8,229 nt of DNA from Candidatus Lambdaproteobacteria bacterium. GTDB lineage: Bacteria; SAR324; NAC60-12. Location of the stretch: NCBI GenBank assembly GCA_012964265.1, contig DTUH01000245.1:1-8229 (forward strand). The letters are read 5' to 3'. Both the position numbers and the translations under genes were made by a program. Shown piece by piece: positions 1-5,565 of the stretch. Every line of letters starts with the position of its first letter. Position 1 is the stretch's first letter. The notes under the pieces were generated by a model. That model made no database searches, was not told the origin of the DNA, and saw only the letters and a list, made by a program, of their open reading frames with translations.

Positions 1-186
1 AAACCACCAGAGAGCCCTGGGAACAAGTTTTTGTACAGCCGCGGTTTTTGCGGATGCATCGGTTTCTTTAAACCATTCACCTTGCACAAAATTAAAATAA
101 TACAAGAGCCCAATCCAGGTTATTCCTGAAAGCAGATGTATCCAGCGCAACAACAAATCCCAACCACCAACAGAGATGATTTCCAT
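1..186 (-). CDS. PuuD-like (urate hydroxylase N-terminal type) membrane protein, 3' end outside window
   Basis: The first 62 codons of a minus-strand gene are present; the C-terminal part lies beyond position 1. The start is the ATG at 186, preceded by a strong AAGGAGG at 191-197. I translated this by hand. The N-terminus carries a hydrophobic helix (roughly residues 13-34) with the pattern LLRWIHLLSGITWIG followed by LYYFNFVQ, then a charged stretch and VPRALWWF. This Trp/His/Gly-rich pattern is typical, from memory, of the membrane domain at the N-terminus of PuuD urate hydroxylases (Urate_ox_N). In that family the domain is followed by a cytochrome-c-like part, but many bacterial homologues are annotated PuuD without proof that they act on urate. 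No purine-degradation gene is visible nearby. The family assignment is fairly likely; the substrate is not established. Confidence 0.72.
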   Translation of the reverse strand, partial: MEIISVGGWDLLLRWIHLLSGITWIGLLYYFNFVQGEWFKETDASAKTAAVQKLVPRALWWF

Positions 187-190
187 AGTG

Positions 191-257
191 CCTCCTTAAT
201 TATTGGATTAAAACATTACTAGATTAGAGCTTATATTTGTACATCGTTCTTCAACAA
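191..257 (-). promoter_or_regulatory. Candidate promoter and ribosome binding site of the PuuD-like gene
   Basis: The RBS AAGGAGG (191-197) lies 4 nt before the ATG at 186. Upstream, a TATAAG (-10-like, 230-235) lies 16 nt from a weak TTGTTG (-35-like, 252-257). An overlapping alternative pairs TTGAAA with TACAAA. The RBS is clear. The promoter is only a candidate, because this 126-bp gap is AT-rich and such matches arise easily. I see no intrinsic terminator for the preceding kinase gene in the gap. Confidence 0.4.
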
Positions 258-312
258 ATTTCAAGCAAATATTATCAACTTTGCATAAAAAAAATCCGGA
301 CAAGAATCAGTT

Positions 313-993
313 TCAGGACTTCGATCTTTTGCCAACCGACTCAAGTACTTCCTTCACTCCGGTATCAGGGCAATGATGGAAAGAATAATCCAGTACTATA
401 TCAGAATTTAAATCGTATCTTTCGTTGCGGAAAGAGAGCAATTCCCTGTAACATCGGCTGAGAGCGTTTTGGGGGCTTTCGCCTTGAAGAGGAAGATATT
501 TCCCTTTCCAAATAACCGGTTTCGGATCTAGGAGGTAGGCCTCAAAAAGTTCCTCATGTTTTTCTTCAGGCAGATTCAGGTGAACCGTTCGTGTCAGATT
601 ACGAAAACGTTTAAGCAGAGTTTTTTTGAGATAGATCAGGCTGCCTGTAGTGTCAACAACCACCGGTTTGTCCATTTGGCTGCAGTGTTCCAAATCGTCG
701 CAAATTTGTGCAATAACGGCGCTTTCCAGTTCCAGGTAAAGCGCTTCTGCTTCCGGATAGTCTTTTGCATAAGGCTCTCCCATCCATTTGGCGAGATTTA
801 GTGTGGTCTTACCATTTTTCTGCAGTTCCGGTCCGAGGCGTTCCGCAATCATGTCGTCACAACTGTACCTCCGATATCCCTGATCTTCCATCTTTTTTGA
901 CCAGAAAGATTTTCCTGCTCCGGACATACCGATCAAAGCGATATGCACGCCTTCTCCTTGACGGAATTTTTGGGGAACCGAAATCTCGGACAT
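313..993 (-). CDS. P-loop kinase of shikimate-kinase-like fold, substrate unknown
   Basis: A 226-residue soluble protein. The Walker A loop GMSGAGKS lies at residues 22-29. It is followed by a CDDMIAERL segment (45-53) at the place where shikimate kinase carries its substrate-binding acidic residue. A hydrophobic strand then leads into DTTGSLIYL (114-122), where true shikimate kinases have the GGG substrate motif. Near the C-terminus, RNERYDLNSDIVLDYS (189-204) resembles the family's R-x-x-x-Y...AD ending. The fold call is firm. The shikimate call is not, because the GGG motif is replaced and the protein is about 50 residues longer than typical AroK. It lacks the LSGGQ signature, so it is not an ABC ATPase serving the nearby permease. 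The ATG at 993 has no clear Shine-Dalgarno sequence; it lies 54 nt after the stop of the 135-residue gene, so the two may be co-transcribed. Confidence 0.75.
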   Translation of the reverse strand: MSEISVPQKFRQGEGVHIALIGMSGAGKSFWSKKMEDQGYRRYSCDDMIAERLGPELQKNGKTTLNLAKWMGEPYAKDYPEAEALYLELESAVIAQICDDLEHCSQMDKPVVVDTTGSLIYLKKTLLKRFRNLTRTVHLNLPEEKHEELFEAYLLDPKPVIWKGKYLPLQGESPQNALSRCYRELLSFRNERYDLNSDIVLDYSFHHCPDTGVKEVLESVGKRSKS

Positions 994-1047
994 TTATTTT
1001 GCGGGTAGAAGTGATAAAGACGGAGATTTTGCCAATTCAGAAATGAT

Positions 1048-1455
1048 TCAGCAGAGTGGGATTTTCAGCAAATTCACATATTGTTCATCGTTCAAACGGA
1101 AAATGCCTTTAACATTTGATATACTTACGCAGACCTCGTTTGGGTCAAGTCCCAGAACCACATGTTTTTCTTCATTCAAACGAAGAAAATACAAAATTGT
1201 CAGATTCTCCTGCATTTCTTCGTAGTAGAAACCGACCTTGACGACCCCTTCGGAAATCAGTCCTTGAATCAAAGCCGGAAGTTCATCTTGGCGATAACCC
1301 GGAACGTTCTCAAATGCGCCGGAGAAAGGAAATGTGTTGATAGCATATTCAAGAATCACGGACTCCAATCCTTGCTCCACCGGCGAAGCAGGAATGTTTT
1401 CAAGTGCAGATTTCTCTGCAGTAAACGTTTCCTCCCCTATGCTCCCAATCTCCAT
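1048..1455 (-). CDS. Hypothetical protein, 135 residues
   Basis: I do not recognise the family. The protein is acidic, with no signal peptide and no transmembrane helix. Residues 1-25 look unstructured and Glu/Ser/Ala-rich. The middle (about 26-70) is predicted helical by eye, ending in LPALIQGLISEGVVKVGFYY, which resembles the turn of a winged-helix domain, but this is too weak to name. The C-terminal half is beta-rich, with two similar phrases: YFLRLNEEKHVVLG (89-102) and GIFRLNDEQYVNLL (116-129). That gives a hint of an internal repeat. Coding status is supported by a very strong purine-rich GGGAGGGAG just upstream of the ATG at 1455. The gene follows thiP on the same strand with no terminator between, and precedes the kinase gene by 54 nt, so read-through from the thi operon is possible. 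Confidence 0.72.
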   Translation of the reverse strand: MEIGSIGEETFTAEKSALENIPASPVEQGLESVILEYAINTFPFSGAFENVPGYRQDELPALIQGLISEGVVKVGFYYEEMQENLTILYFLRLNEEKHVVLGLDPNEVCVSISNVKGIFRLNDEQYVNLLKIPLC

Positions 1456-1547
1456 ACACTCCCTCCCTGTACGATTCTTTGGTTACCAAACTGAGTTTTT
1501 ATTTGCTCATTCAGGATATCCTTAACCTTGCGCAATAGTAAAGTCAT
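1437..1547 (-). CDS. Possible small ORF, 36 residues, between thiP and the 135-residue gene
   Basis: Hand translation gives MTLLLRKVKDILNEQIKTQF followed by GNQRIVQGGSVWRLGA and a TAG stop at 1437-1439. It starts 22 nt after the thiP stop. A GAGG lies about 11 nt upstream of the ATG, a weakly placed ribosome binding site. The predicted peptide is basic and its first 20 residues could form an amphipathic helix. Its end overlaps the start of the 135-residue gene by 19 nt in another frame. It could be a real small protein, a leader for translational coupling, or chance. A single frameshift would join it to the downstream protein. Evidence is limited to position and length. Confidence 0.25.
   Translation of the reverse strand: MTLLLRKVKDILNEQIKTQFGNQRIVQGGSVWRLGA
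1458..1467 (-). promoter_or_regulatory. Strong ribosome binding site of the 135-residue gene
   Basis: The minus strand reads GGGAGGGAGT here and the ATG follows at 1455-1453. The match to anti-16S is strong and decides this start. The same purine-rich stretch also encodes Gly-Gly-Ser in a small overlapping ORF. Confidence 0.75.
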
Positions 1548-1569
1548 TTCACAGAAATCCTCAATAAAA

Positions 1570-3258
1570 TTATTTAAACAGTTCAAAATGTCCCAGACTG
1601 CGTTCCACCACAAAGAATGTAGAGACTGAGAGCAAAAGCAGAATCACCGCCACTGCAGAAGCATATGAAAAACGATATCCGGAAATTGCCCCATAAATTT
1701 CCAGCGGAAGGGTGCGTACCGTTTCATCGGCAACCATCATGGTGGAATTAAGTTCTCCGAGTGAAAGGGAGAAACTGAAGAAAAAGGCGATCAAAAAAGT
1801 TTTGCGCAACCACGGCAACAAAATCCGAAAACCATATTCCAGCGATTTTTTACCGAGCATTTTTGACTCAATGTGCCACTGTTGCGGAATGCTTTCCAGT
1901 GTCGGCAGAACCACCCGAATCCAGTAAGGAACTGTCAACAGTGCGTGCATAGCCATCACCACATAAATCAACGGTACAACTCCTGCCAACTGACCCTGAT
2001 AAAAATGGAACCATGCAACGCCAAAAACGACTGTAGAAAGCGCAAGAGGGAAAAGAGTCAGCACTTCCCAAAAACGTCGCCGTGCCCCCTTTTTGTAAAC
2101 AATTAAACTCACAAGTCCAAGTCCGCACAAGGATGAAATCAGCGCGCTTCCAAGTCCAATCCGCAACGAGTTCCAGAGTGATGAGAGGAAATGATTATTT
2201 TCACGCCAGGTGAATAGTTGGTCGTACCAGTACCAGGTGTAAATCCATTCGCCATTTTCAAACTTGCGAAATGAATCTATCACTATTGCAGTCAACGGCC
2301 CCAGCGCAAAGATTAAGACCATTAAAATCCAGCACAAACCAAACCATGCTTTAAGGGAATGAGTCCTTAGTTTTTCGGGCAGCCAGCTTTTGGCAGCGGA
2401 TTTCTGCTCGACTCTGCGGTTCCTGCCTCTGAGCAATATTGCCATACCGATCAGGCTCAATCCACCCTGAAGAAAAGCCAAACTTGCCGCGCCTGAGAAA
2501 TCAAGTTCAATGCGCGCAAGCTGGTAAATCAAAACTTCTATTGTCGTGTAGCGAATGCCACCACCGAGTACCAGAATAATGGCAAAACTGTTCATGCAGA
2601 GTAAAAAAATCAGCACAAAGGCCGAACCGATGGATGGCAGGAGTAAGGGTAAAGTAATTCTGAAAAAACGCTTCGTGTTTCCAGCGCCCAGTGAACGAGC
2701 AGCCTGGAGATATTTCTGTGAAACACGTTCCCATTGATCTCCAATGATTTTCATGGCAATGGGGAAATTGTAAAAAACATGTGCAATCAAAATTCCCGAA
2801 AACGAATAGAGAAATTGCACCGGAGCTTCATCGGTTCCGAGTAAGGCCATCAGCCAGCGGTTAATCCAGCCGTTGTTACCAAAAAACAGCACCATCGCCA
2901 AAACCACTAAAATCGAAGGAAGAATGAAGGGAAGATAGGTGAGGAGACGAAACCAGCGCTGCCCCGGAAAATCATAATGCGTGAGTAGCCACGCACCAGG
3001 AAGTCCGACAAGAATCGAAAGCAGCGCGCTTAAAAATGCCTGAAAAAATGAAAAACCGATGACCCGCAAATTCCATGAATCACTGAAAAACTCCTTGAAA
3101 AACTTCCACTGTAGAAAACTTTCTTCCGGATGTAAAGGATTGCTTCCGGAAAGGAAAGTCAGCACCGGCCAGTAAAACCCTGCTACAAGCAAAAGCAGTG
3201 CTGATATTTGCAGGAACCGTAGAAGGTGTGGAGTAGATTTTTTTTGCCAAAATAGCAC
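1570..3258 (-). CDS. thiP: Thiamine ABC transporter permease ThiP (two fused permease domains)
   Basis: This is the inner-membrane channel of the thiamine/TPP importer, working with periplasmic ThiB and an ATPase. At 562 residues it is close to the usual ThiP length (about 530-540 in enterobacteria). Two consecutive BPD_transp_1 permease halves are visible, each with several transmembrane helices. Each half has an EAA loop for the ATPase: the first around 183-210 (AARSLGAGNTKRFFRITLP), the second, more diverged, around 463-488 (ESKMLGKKSLEYGFRILLP). The SLGELNSTMM stretch near 499-508 lies in a conserved ThiP/AfuB-like helix. The start is a GTG at 3258 with no Shine-Dalgarno sequence; an in-frame TAA lies 30 nt upstream and no better start codon is seen. 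The gene should follow thiB directly but is separated from it by a toxin-antitoxin module that ends 46 nt before its start. A general iron/sulfate permease is the main alternative; the ThiB and riboswitch context favours thiamine. Confidence 0.9.
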   Translation of the reverse strand: MLFWQKKSTPHLLRFLQISALLLLVAGFYWPVLTFLSGSNPLHPEESFLQWKFFKEFFSDSWNLRVIGFSFFQAFLSALLSILVGLPGAWLLTHYDFPGQRWFRLLTYLPFILPSILVVLAMVLFFGNNGWINRWLMALLGTDEAPVQFLYSFSGILIAHVFYNFPIAMKIIGDQWERVSQKYLQAARSLGAGNTKRFFRITLPLLLPSIGSAFVLIFLLCMNSFAIILVLGGGIRYTTIEVLIYQLARIELDFSGAASLAFLQGGLSLIGMAILLRGRNRRVEQKSAAKSWLPEKLRTHSLKAWFGLCWILMVLIFALGPLTAIVIDSFRKFENGEWIYTWYWYDQLFTWRENNHFLSSLWNSLRIGLGSALISSLCGLGLVSLIVYKKGARRRFWEVLTLFPLALSTVVFGVAWFHFYQGQLAGVVPLIYVVMAMHALLTVPYWIRVVLPTLESIPQQWHIESKMLGKKSLEYGFRILLPWLRKTFLIAFFFSFSLSLGELNSTMMVADETVRTLPLEIYGAISGYRFSYASAVAVILLLLSVSTFFVVERSLGHFELFK

Positions 3259-3304
3259 AGTAACAAATACTATAATTATGAACGATTAGGTCGATCTAGA
3301 TTAC

Positions 3305-3691
3305 CTATTTCCACGCTCTTTGAACATTCAATTCAGGCATGGGATAATGCTTAACGTTCAGTGTGTAAATTCTACCTCCTGTTTGCATTGCAGTAGCCGC
3401 CAAAATGGCATCATTGGTATCTACTCCGTGACTCGGATTCCACTTACGGAATAACCTCCCAGCAAGATCAACGATAGTTTTATCTAAAGGTTCTGTCCAA
3501 AATTGTGATAAAAAATATTCTGTATCTTTTTCTTCCTCCGGTCGCATAAAAAAAACAACTTCTGCACATTGCATCACCCCAGTATAAAGGCTGTAGCGTT
3601 CCACATCACGTAGATTTATCAAAAGCTTTTTTGCCTTATCTTCTCCTCGCAAATGCCAAACCAAAATATCTGAGTCGATATAGGCTCTCAT
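3305..3691 (-). CDS. vapC: VapC-like PIN-domain ribonuclease toxin
   Basis: A 128-residue single-domain PIN protein, the toxin of a type II toxin-antitoxin pair. PIN toxins are Mg-dependent RNases, often cutting tRNA or rRNA. Acidic active-site residues are visible in the usual order: D6 in the first strand (AYIDSDILVWHLRG), E44 (QCAEVVF), and D91/D94 in DTNDAILAATA. A TLNVKHYPM stretch (110-118) matches the family's last strand, with N112 where many homologues carry Asp or Asn. Nothing looks truncated. Its ATG overlaps the antitoxin stop by 4 nt (ATGA), the usual coupling in these operons. It lies inside the thiamine operon, which suggests insertion by transfer. The exact RNA target cannot be told from sequence. 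Confidence 0.88.
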   Translation of the reverse strand: MRAYIDSDILVWHLRGEDKAKKLLINLRDVERYSLYTGVMQCAEVVFFMRPEEEKDTEYFLSQFWTEPLDKTIVDLAGRLFRKWNPSHGVDTNDAILAATAMQTGGRIYTLNVKHYPMPELNVQRAWK

Positions 3692-3945
3692 GTGTGATGT
3701 CTTTTCATAGACTTATTAAAAGCAGAACGCGCCTTTTTACTGATTTCCTCCACACTATCAGAACGTAACCATGCTCCGCATGTCTTTGCAAAAGCATCTA
3801 TTTTGAGTGACAACTCGGTTTGTTCAGCATACAACTTGATTGCAGACTCAATTACAGATTTTTTCGTTGTCCCAAGTTCATGTGCTAAAACACCTATTTG
3901 CTGAATGACTCTTTCATCAACTCTTGATGAAAAAACTTTGTCCAT
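3688..3945 (-). CDS. Ribbon-helix-helix antitoxin of the VapBC-like pair
   Basis: An 85-residue partner upstream of, and overlapping, the PIN toxin. The N-terminal half has the CopG/Arc ribbon-helix-helix pattern: a short strand KVFSSRVDERV (3-13), a helix with IQQIGVLAHELG, then TTKKSVIESAIKLYAEQ (26-42). This dimer would bind DNA and repress its own operon. The C-terminal half (about 43-85, charged, ending KKARSAFNKSMKRHHT) is likely the toxin-neutralising tail. The start at 3945 is supported by GGAG about 7 nt upstream. A perfect 7-bp inverted repeat 18-35 nt upstream is the likely operator. The family is inferred from the pattern; vapB in the strict sense covers several unrelated folds, so I leave the symbol empty. 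Confidence 0.82.
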   Translation of the reverse strand: MDKVFSSRVDERVIQQIGVLAHELGTTKKSVIESAIKLYAEQTELSLKIDAFAKTCGAWLRSDSVEEISKKARSAFNKSMKRHHT

Positions 3946-3962
3946 AACGTATCTCCGAAAAA

Positions 3963-3980
3963 ACGTTTACATATAAACGT
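3963..3980. promoter_or_regulatory. Inverted-repeat operator of the toxin-antitoxin operon
   Basis: ACGTTTA (3963-3969) and TAAACGT (3974-3980) are perfect 7-bp arms around a CATA centre. The repeat lies just downstream of the predicted -10 box and before the antitoxin start. That is where an RHH antitoxin would block transcription initiation. The arms are seen directly; the role is inferred. Confidence 0.65.
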
Positions 3981-3981
3981 A

Positions 3982-4010
3982 AGAATATACTATACTTCAT
4001 ATAAACTCAA
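3982..4010 (-). promoter_or_regulatory. Promoter of the toxin-antitoxin operon
   Basis: A TTGAGT (-35-like) at 4005-4010 and a TATTCT (-10-like) at 3982-3987 are separated by exactly 17 nt on the minus strand. The inverted-repeat operator begins within 2 nt of the -10 box, so bound antitoxin would cover the transcription start. Flanking DNA is strongly AT-rich, so a neighbouring TATA-like hexamer could serve instead. Confidence 0.5.
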
Positions 4011-4082
4011 ACGATTTATACATAATGTTAAAAATTGGTTTTTCTTCTTTTCATATTTTGGTAATGATCCAGCGGTTGGGCA

Positions 4083-4109
4083 GGACGCAGATCATAAATA
4101 TCTGCGTCC
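4083..4109. repeat. Perfect 10-bp hairpin between thiB and the toxin-antitoxin genes
   Basis: GGACGCAGAT (4083-4092) and ATCTGCGTCC (4100-4109) form a perfect inverted repeat with a 7-nt loop. It lies 26 nt after the thiB stop. On the minus strand it is followed by TGCCC, not a T-run, so it is not a classic intrinsic terminator. It could protect the 3' end of thiB mRNA, slow polymerase before the toxin-antitoxin genes, or be a remnant of a small repeat element. Confidence 0.7.
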
Positions 4110-4135
4110 AATAATAGGTTAGTGGATAACGTGAT

Positions 4136-5149
4136 TTACTCCGACATCGCCCGTGACCATGCTTTCAGCCATTTTGAATTTTGCTGACTGACCCGTGCCG
4201 GATTCAATTCCGGAGCACTTTTTGGTTGTGGTGCAATGCGGAAAGATTCCGGAAGCGGTTGATGTTGCACGACCGGAAACATCCAGTTTGTCAATGGAAT
4301 CACGTTTTGGAATTTTTCGGAAAGCATGAAATCAATAAACTCTTGAGCACGTTTGCTGCGTTTTGTGCCTTTGAGTATTCCGGCGAATTCAATTTGACGG
4401 TAGTGTCCTTCCTGAAAAACCGCGGCTTGATAGCGTTCGGTTTTTTCATATTCCAAATGATATGCCGGACTGGTGACATAGCTCAACACAATCGGCACCT
4501 CGCCCTTGGTGAACATTCCGTAAGCCGCGGACCAGCCATCAGTCACGGAGAGTAGATTCGGTTTCAGTTTTTTCCAGTAATCGAGATATCCGTCCTCGCC
4601 ATATACTGAAATCGTCCAGTGCAGCATTGACAAGCCGGGAGAAGAAGTTTTTGGATTCTCTATCACAATTTTTCTTTTGTACTTGGGATCAAGCAAATCC
4701 TGAAGACTGTTTGGCGGATTCTTCAATTTTTGACTGTCGTAAACAAAAGCAATGAAACCATAATCAAAAGGTGTCACACGATTATTTTTATCCACATGTA
4801 ATTCAGCCGGAACTTTCTCCAAAAGCGGAGAACGGTACGGTTCCCACAAATCATAGCTGAAAGATTTTTCGAGTTCGCTGTTATTCAAACCCAGCAGAAT
4901 GTCGGCTTTCGGGTTTGCTTTTTCCAAAATCACACGATTCAGCACAGTTCCGGAATCGCCCGGAGAAACCACTTTTAGTTTACAGGCACATTGTTCCTCA
5001 AAACGTTTAAAAACTACCGGTCCCGGCCCCCATTCACTGTTGAAAGAATCGTAAGTGTAAATGGTTAATTCGGCGGCCCAAGCTGAGTTGATGGAAATTC
5101 CTGCAAAAATAGAAAGCAGGAAAAGAACAGACAGGATTTTAGATTTCAT
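4136..5149 (-). CDS. thiB: Thiamine ABC transporter substrate-binding protein ThiB
   Basis: This periplasmic protein binds thiamine, TMP and TPP and delivers them to ThiP. I choose the ATG at 5149 (337 residues); the longer open frame begins at a TTG with no ribosome binding site. CGGAG lies 6 nt upstream of the ATG, and the protein then begins with a clean signal peptide, MKSKILSVLFLLSIFAG to NSAWA, cleaved after A25. The mature protein starts AELTIYTYDSF, the ThiB hallmark. Further family phrases are PKTSSPGLSML (166-176), DGWSAAYGMFTKGE (204-217), SYVTSPAYHLEYE (223-235) and LTNWMFPV (286-293). They include aromatic residues corresponding to those that stack on the ligand in E. coli TbpA. 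The gene is the first of the riboswitch-controlled operon. A PotD-like or iron-binding relative is unlikely given these matches. Confidence 0.95.
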   Translation of the reverse strand: MKSKILSVLFLLSIFAGISINSAWAAELTIYTYDSFNSEWGPGPVVFKRFEEQCACKLKVVSPGDSGTVLNRVILEKANPKADILLGLNNSELEKSFSYDLWEPYRSPLLEKVPAELHVDKNNRVTPFDYGFIAFVYDSQKLKNPPNSLQDLLDPKYKRKIVIENPKTSSPGLSMLHWTISVYGEDGYLDYWKKLKPNLLSVTDGWSAAYGMFTKGEVPIVLSYVTSPAYHLEYEKTERYQAAVFQEGHYRQIEFAGILKGTKRSKRAQEFIDFMLSEKFQNVIPLTNWMFPVVQHQPLPESFRIAPQPKSAPELNPARVSQQNSKWLKAWSRAMSE

Positions 5150-5155
5150 AACAAT

Positions 5156-5160
5156 CTCCG
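5156..5160 (-). promoter_or_regulatory. Ribosome binding site deciding the thiB start
   Basis: The minus strand reads CGGAGATTGTTATG, placing GGAG 6 nt before the ATG at 5149 and supporting that start over the upstream TTG at 5218. A second, stronger GGAGG lies near 5184-5188 on the same transcript but has no usable in-frame start at normal spacing. Confidence 0.7.
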
Positions 5161-5221
5161 CTTCAAAAGGATGGAATGACGAACCTCCGGTCAAGCCGTG
5201 AAACTTAAACAATAACAATAT

Positions 5222-5231
5222 CTTCGTTAGG
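5222..5231 (-). promoter_or_regulatory. Anti-P1 element in the thiB leader (expression platform)
   Basis: On the minus-strand transcript this 10-mer, CCTAACGAAG, is the exact complement of CTTCGTTAGG at the 5' edge of the TPP riboswitch (5366-5375), which forms one strand of stem P1. A further ACCCCT (5244-5249) could pair with the riboswitch AGGGGT (5363-5368). Pairing here would compete with P1 and so depend on TPP binding. The complementarity is seen directly; the switching role is inferred. Confidence 0.5.
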
Positions 5232-5283
5232 TTGAGAAAAGAAAGGGGTCAGAAACTTGAGCGCAGAAACGGCAAAACGGAAG

Positions 5284-5375
5284 TATCGTTTTCCTGCGCC
5301 AGCATGATCTGGATCAGGTTCCAAGGGACTTTCTCAGGTGGTTTCCTTGATTGGAAACCGCCACCCCTAACGAAG
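5284..5375 (-). promoter_or_regulatory. TPP (THI-box) riboswitch
   Basis: The minus strand carries the full TPP aptamer in order. First comes the TTAGGGGTGG start. A P3 hairpin follows, with GGTTTCC/GGAAACC arms around a 6-nt loop, then the CCTGAGA pyrimidine-binding segment. The AGTCCCTTGGAACCTGATC segment comes next, then the P5 arm CCAGATCATGCTGG and the closing GCGCAGG. P1 forms between TCGTT (5369-5373) and AACGA (5286-5290). TPP binding should lower expression of thiB and the genes beyond it. There is no terminator with a U-tract between the aptamer and thiB, so control is probably at translation or through alternative pairing with the downstream anti-P1 element. Confidence 0.95.
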
Positions 5376-5382
5376 TTTATTA

Positions 5383-5411
5383 AGTTTATGAAAAAGTAAA
5401 ATAAATGTCAA
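5383..5411 (-). promoter_or_regulatory. Promoter of the thi operon
   Basis: A perfect TTGACA (5406-5411) is followed after exactly 17 nt by TAAACT (5383-5388) on the minus strand. Initiation about 7 nt downstream, near 5376, would start the transcript at the first base of riboswitch stem P1, which fits well. Confidence 0.8.
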
Positions 5412-5495
5412 CCCGGAAAATTGCATTTGCTGAGCTATTTTTTAATGCGACAGATAACTGAAGCACTGACAAATTCATGAACGGTACAATCCTTG

Positions 5496-5525
5496 AAGTG
5501 ATGAGAGCCGTACTATCACTTTTTT
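5496..5525 (+). terminator. Weak hairpin with T-run upstream of the carboxypeptidase gene (possible attenuator)
   Basis: AAGTGAT (5496-5502) and ATCACTT (5515-5521) are perfect 7-bp arms with a 12-nt loop, followed on the plus strand by a six-T run (5520-5525). It lies 40 nt before the GTG start. The stem is AT-rich, so termination would be weak. It may be an attenuator, an operator, or chance. The rest of the 5412-5565 stretch shows no clear promoter; TACAAT at 5485-5490 is a possible -10 box with a poor -35. Confidence 0.3.
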
Positions 5526-5565
5526 AAAATCTTACAACCCCTCACACCATTGGAATGAAGAGGCC

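Noticed and set aside
237..461. Plus-strand open frame over the kinase 3' end
   Set aside because: No ribosome binding site or recognisable domain; it mostly mirrors the minus-strand kinase gene.
1868..2128. 86-codon minus-strand open frame inside thiP
   Set aside because: It lies in another frame of the same strand within a well-supported permease and reads as low-plausibility protein.
3281..4016. AACGATT at 3281-3287 and 4010-4016 as a target-site duplication around the TA module
   Set aside because: Only 7 bp in AT-rich DNA, and the right copy lies inside the predicted -35 region, so chance is a sufficient explanation.
4083..4109. The hairpin after thiB as a rho-independent terminator
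   Set aside because: No T-run follows on either strand: the minus strand continues TGCCC and the plus strand AATAATAGG.
4181..4555. 124-codon plus-strand open frame inside thiB
   Set aside because: A shadow of the strongly supported thiB gene, with no family resemblance and no start signal.
5150..5218. Longer thiB reading frame beginning at the TTG at 5218
   Set aside because: No ribosome binding site there, it overlaps the leader, and the ATG at 5149 has both GGAG and a clean signal peptide.
5553..5565. ATG at 5553 as the start of the carboxypeptidase gene
   Set aside because: It is 13 nt upstream of the GTG and therefore out of frame with the signal peptide and catalytic domain.
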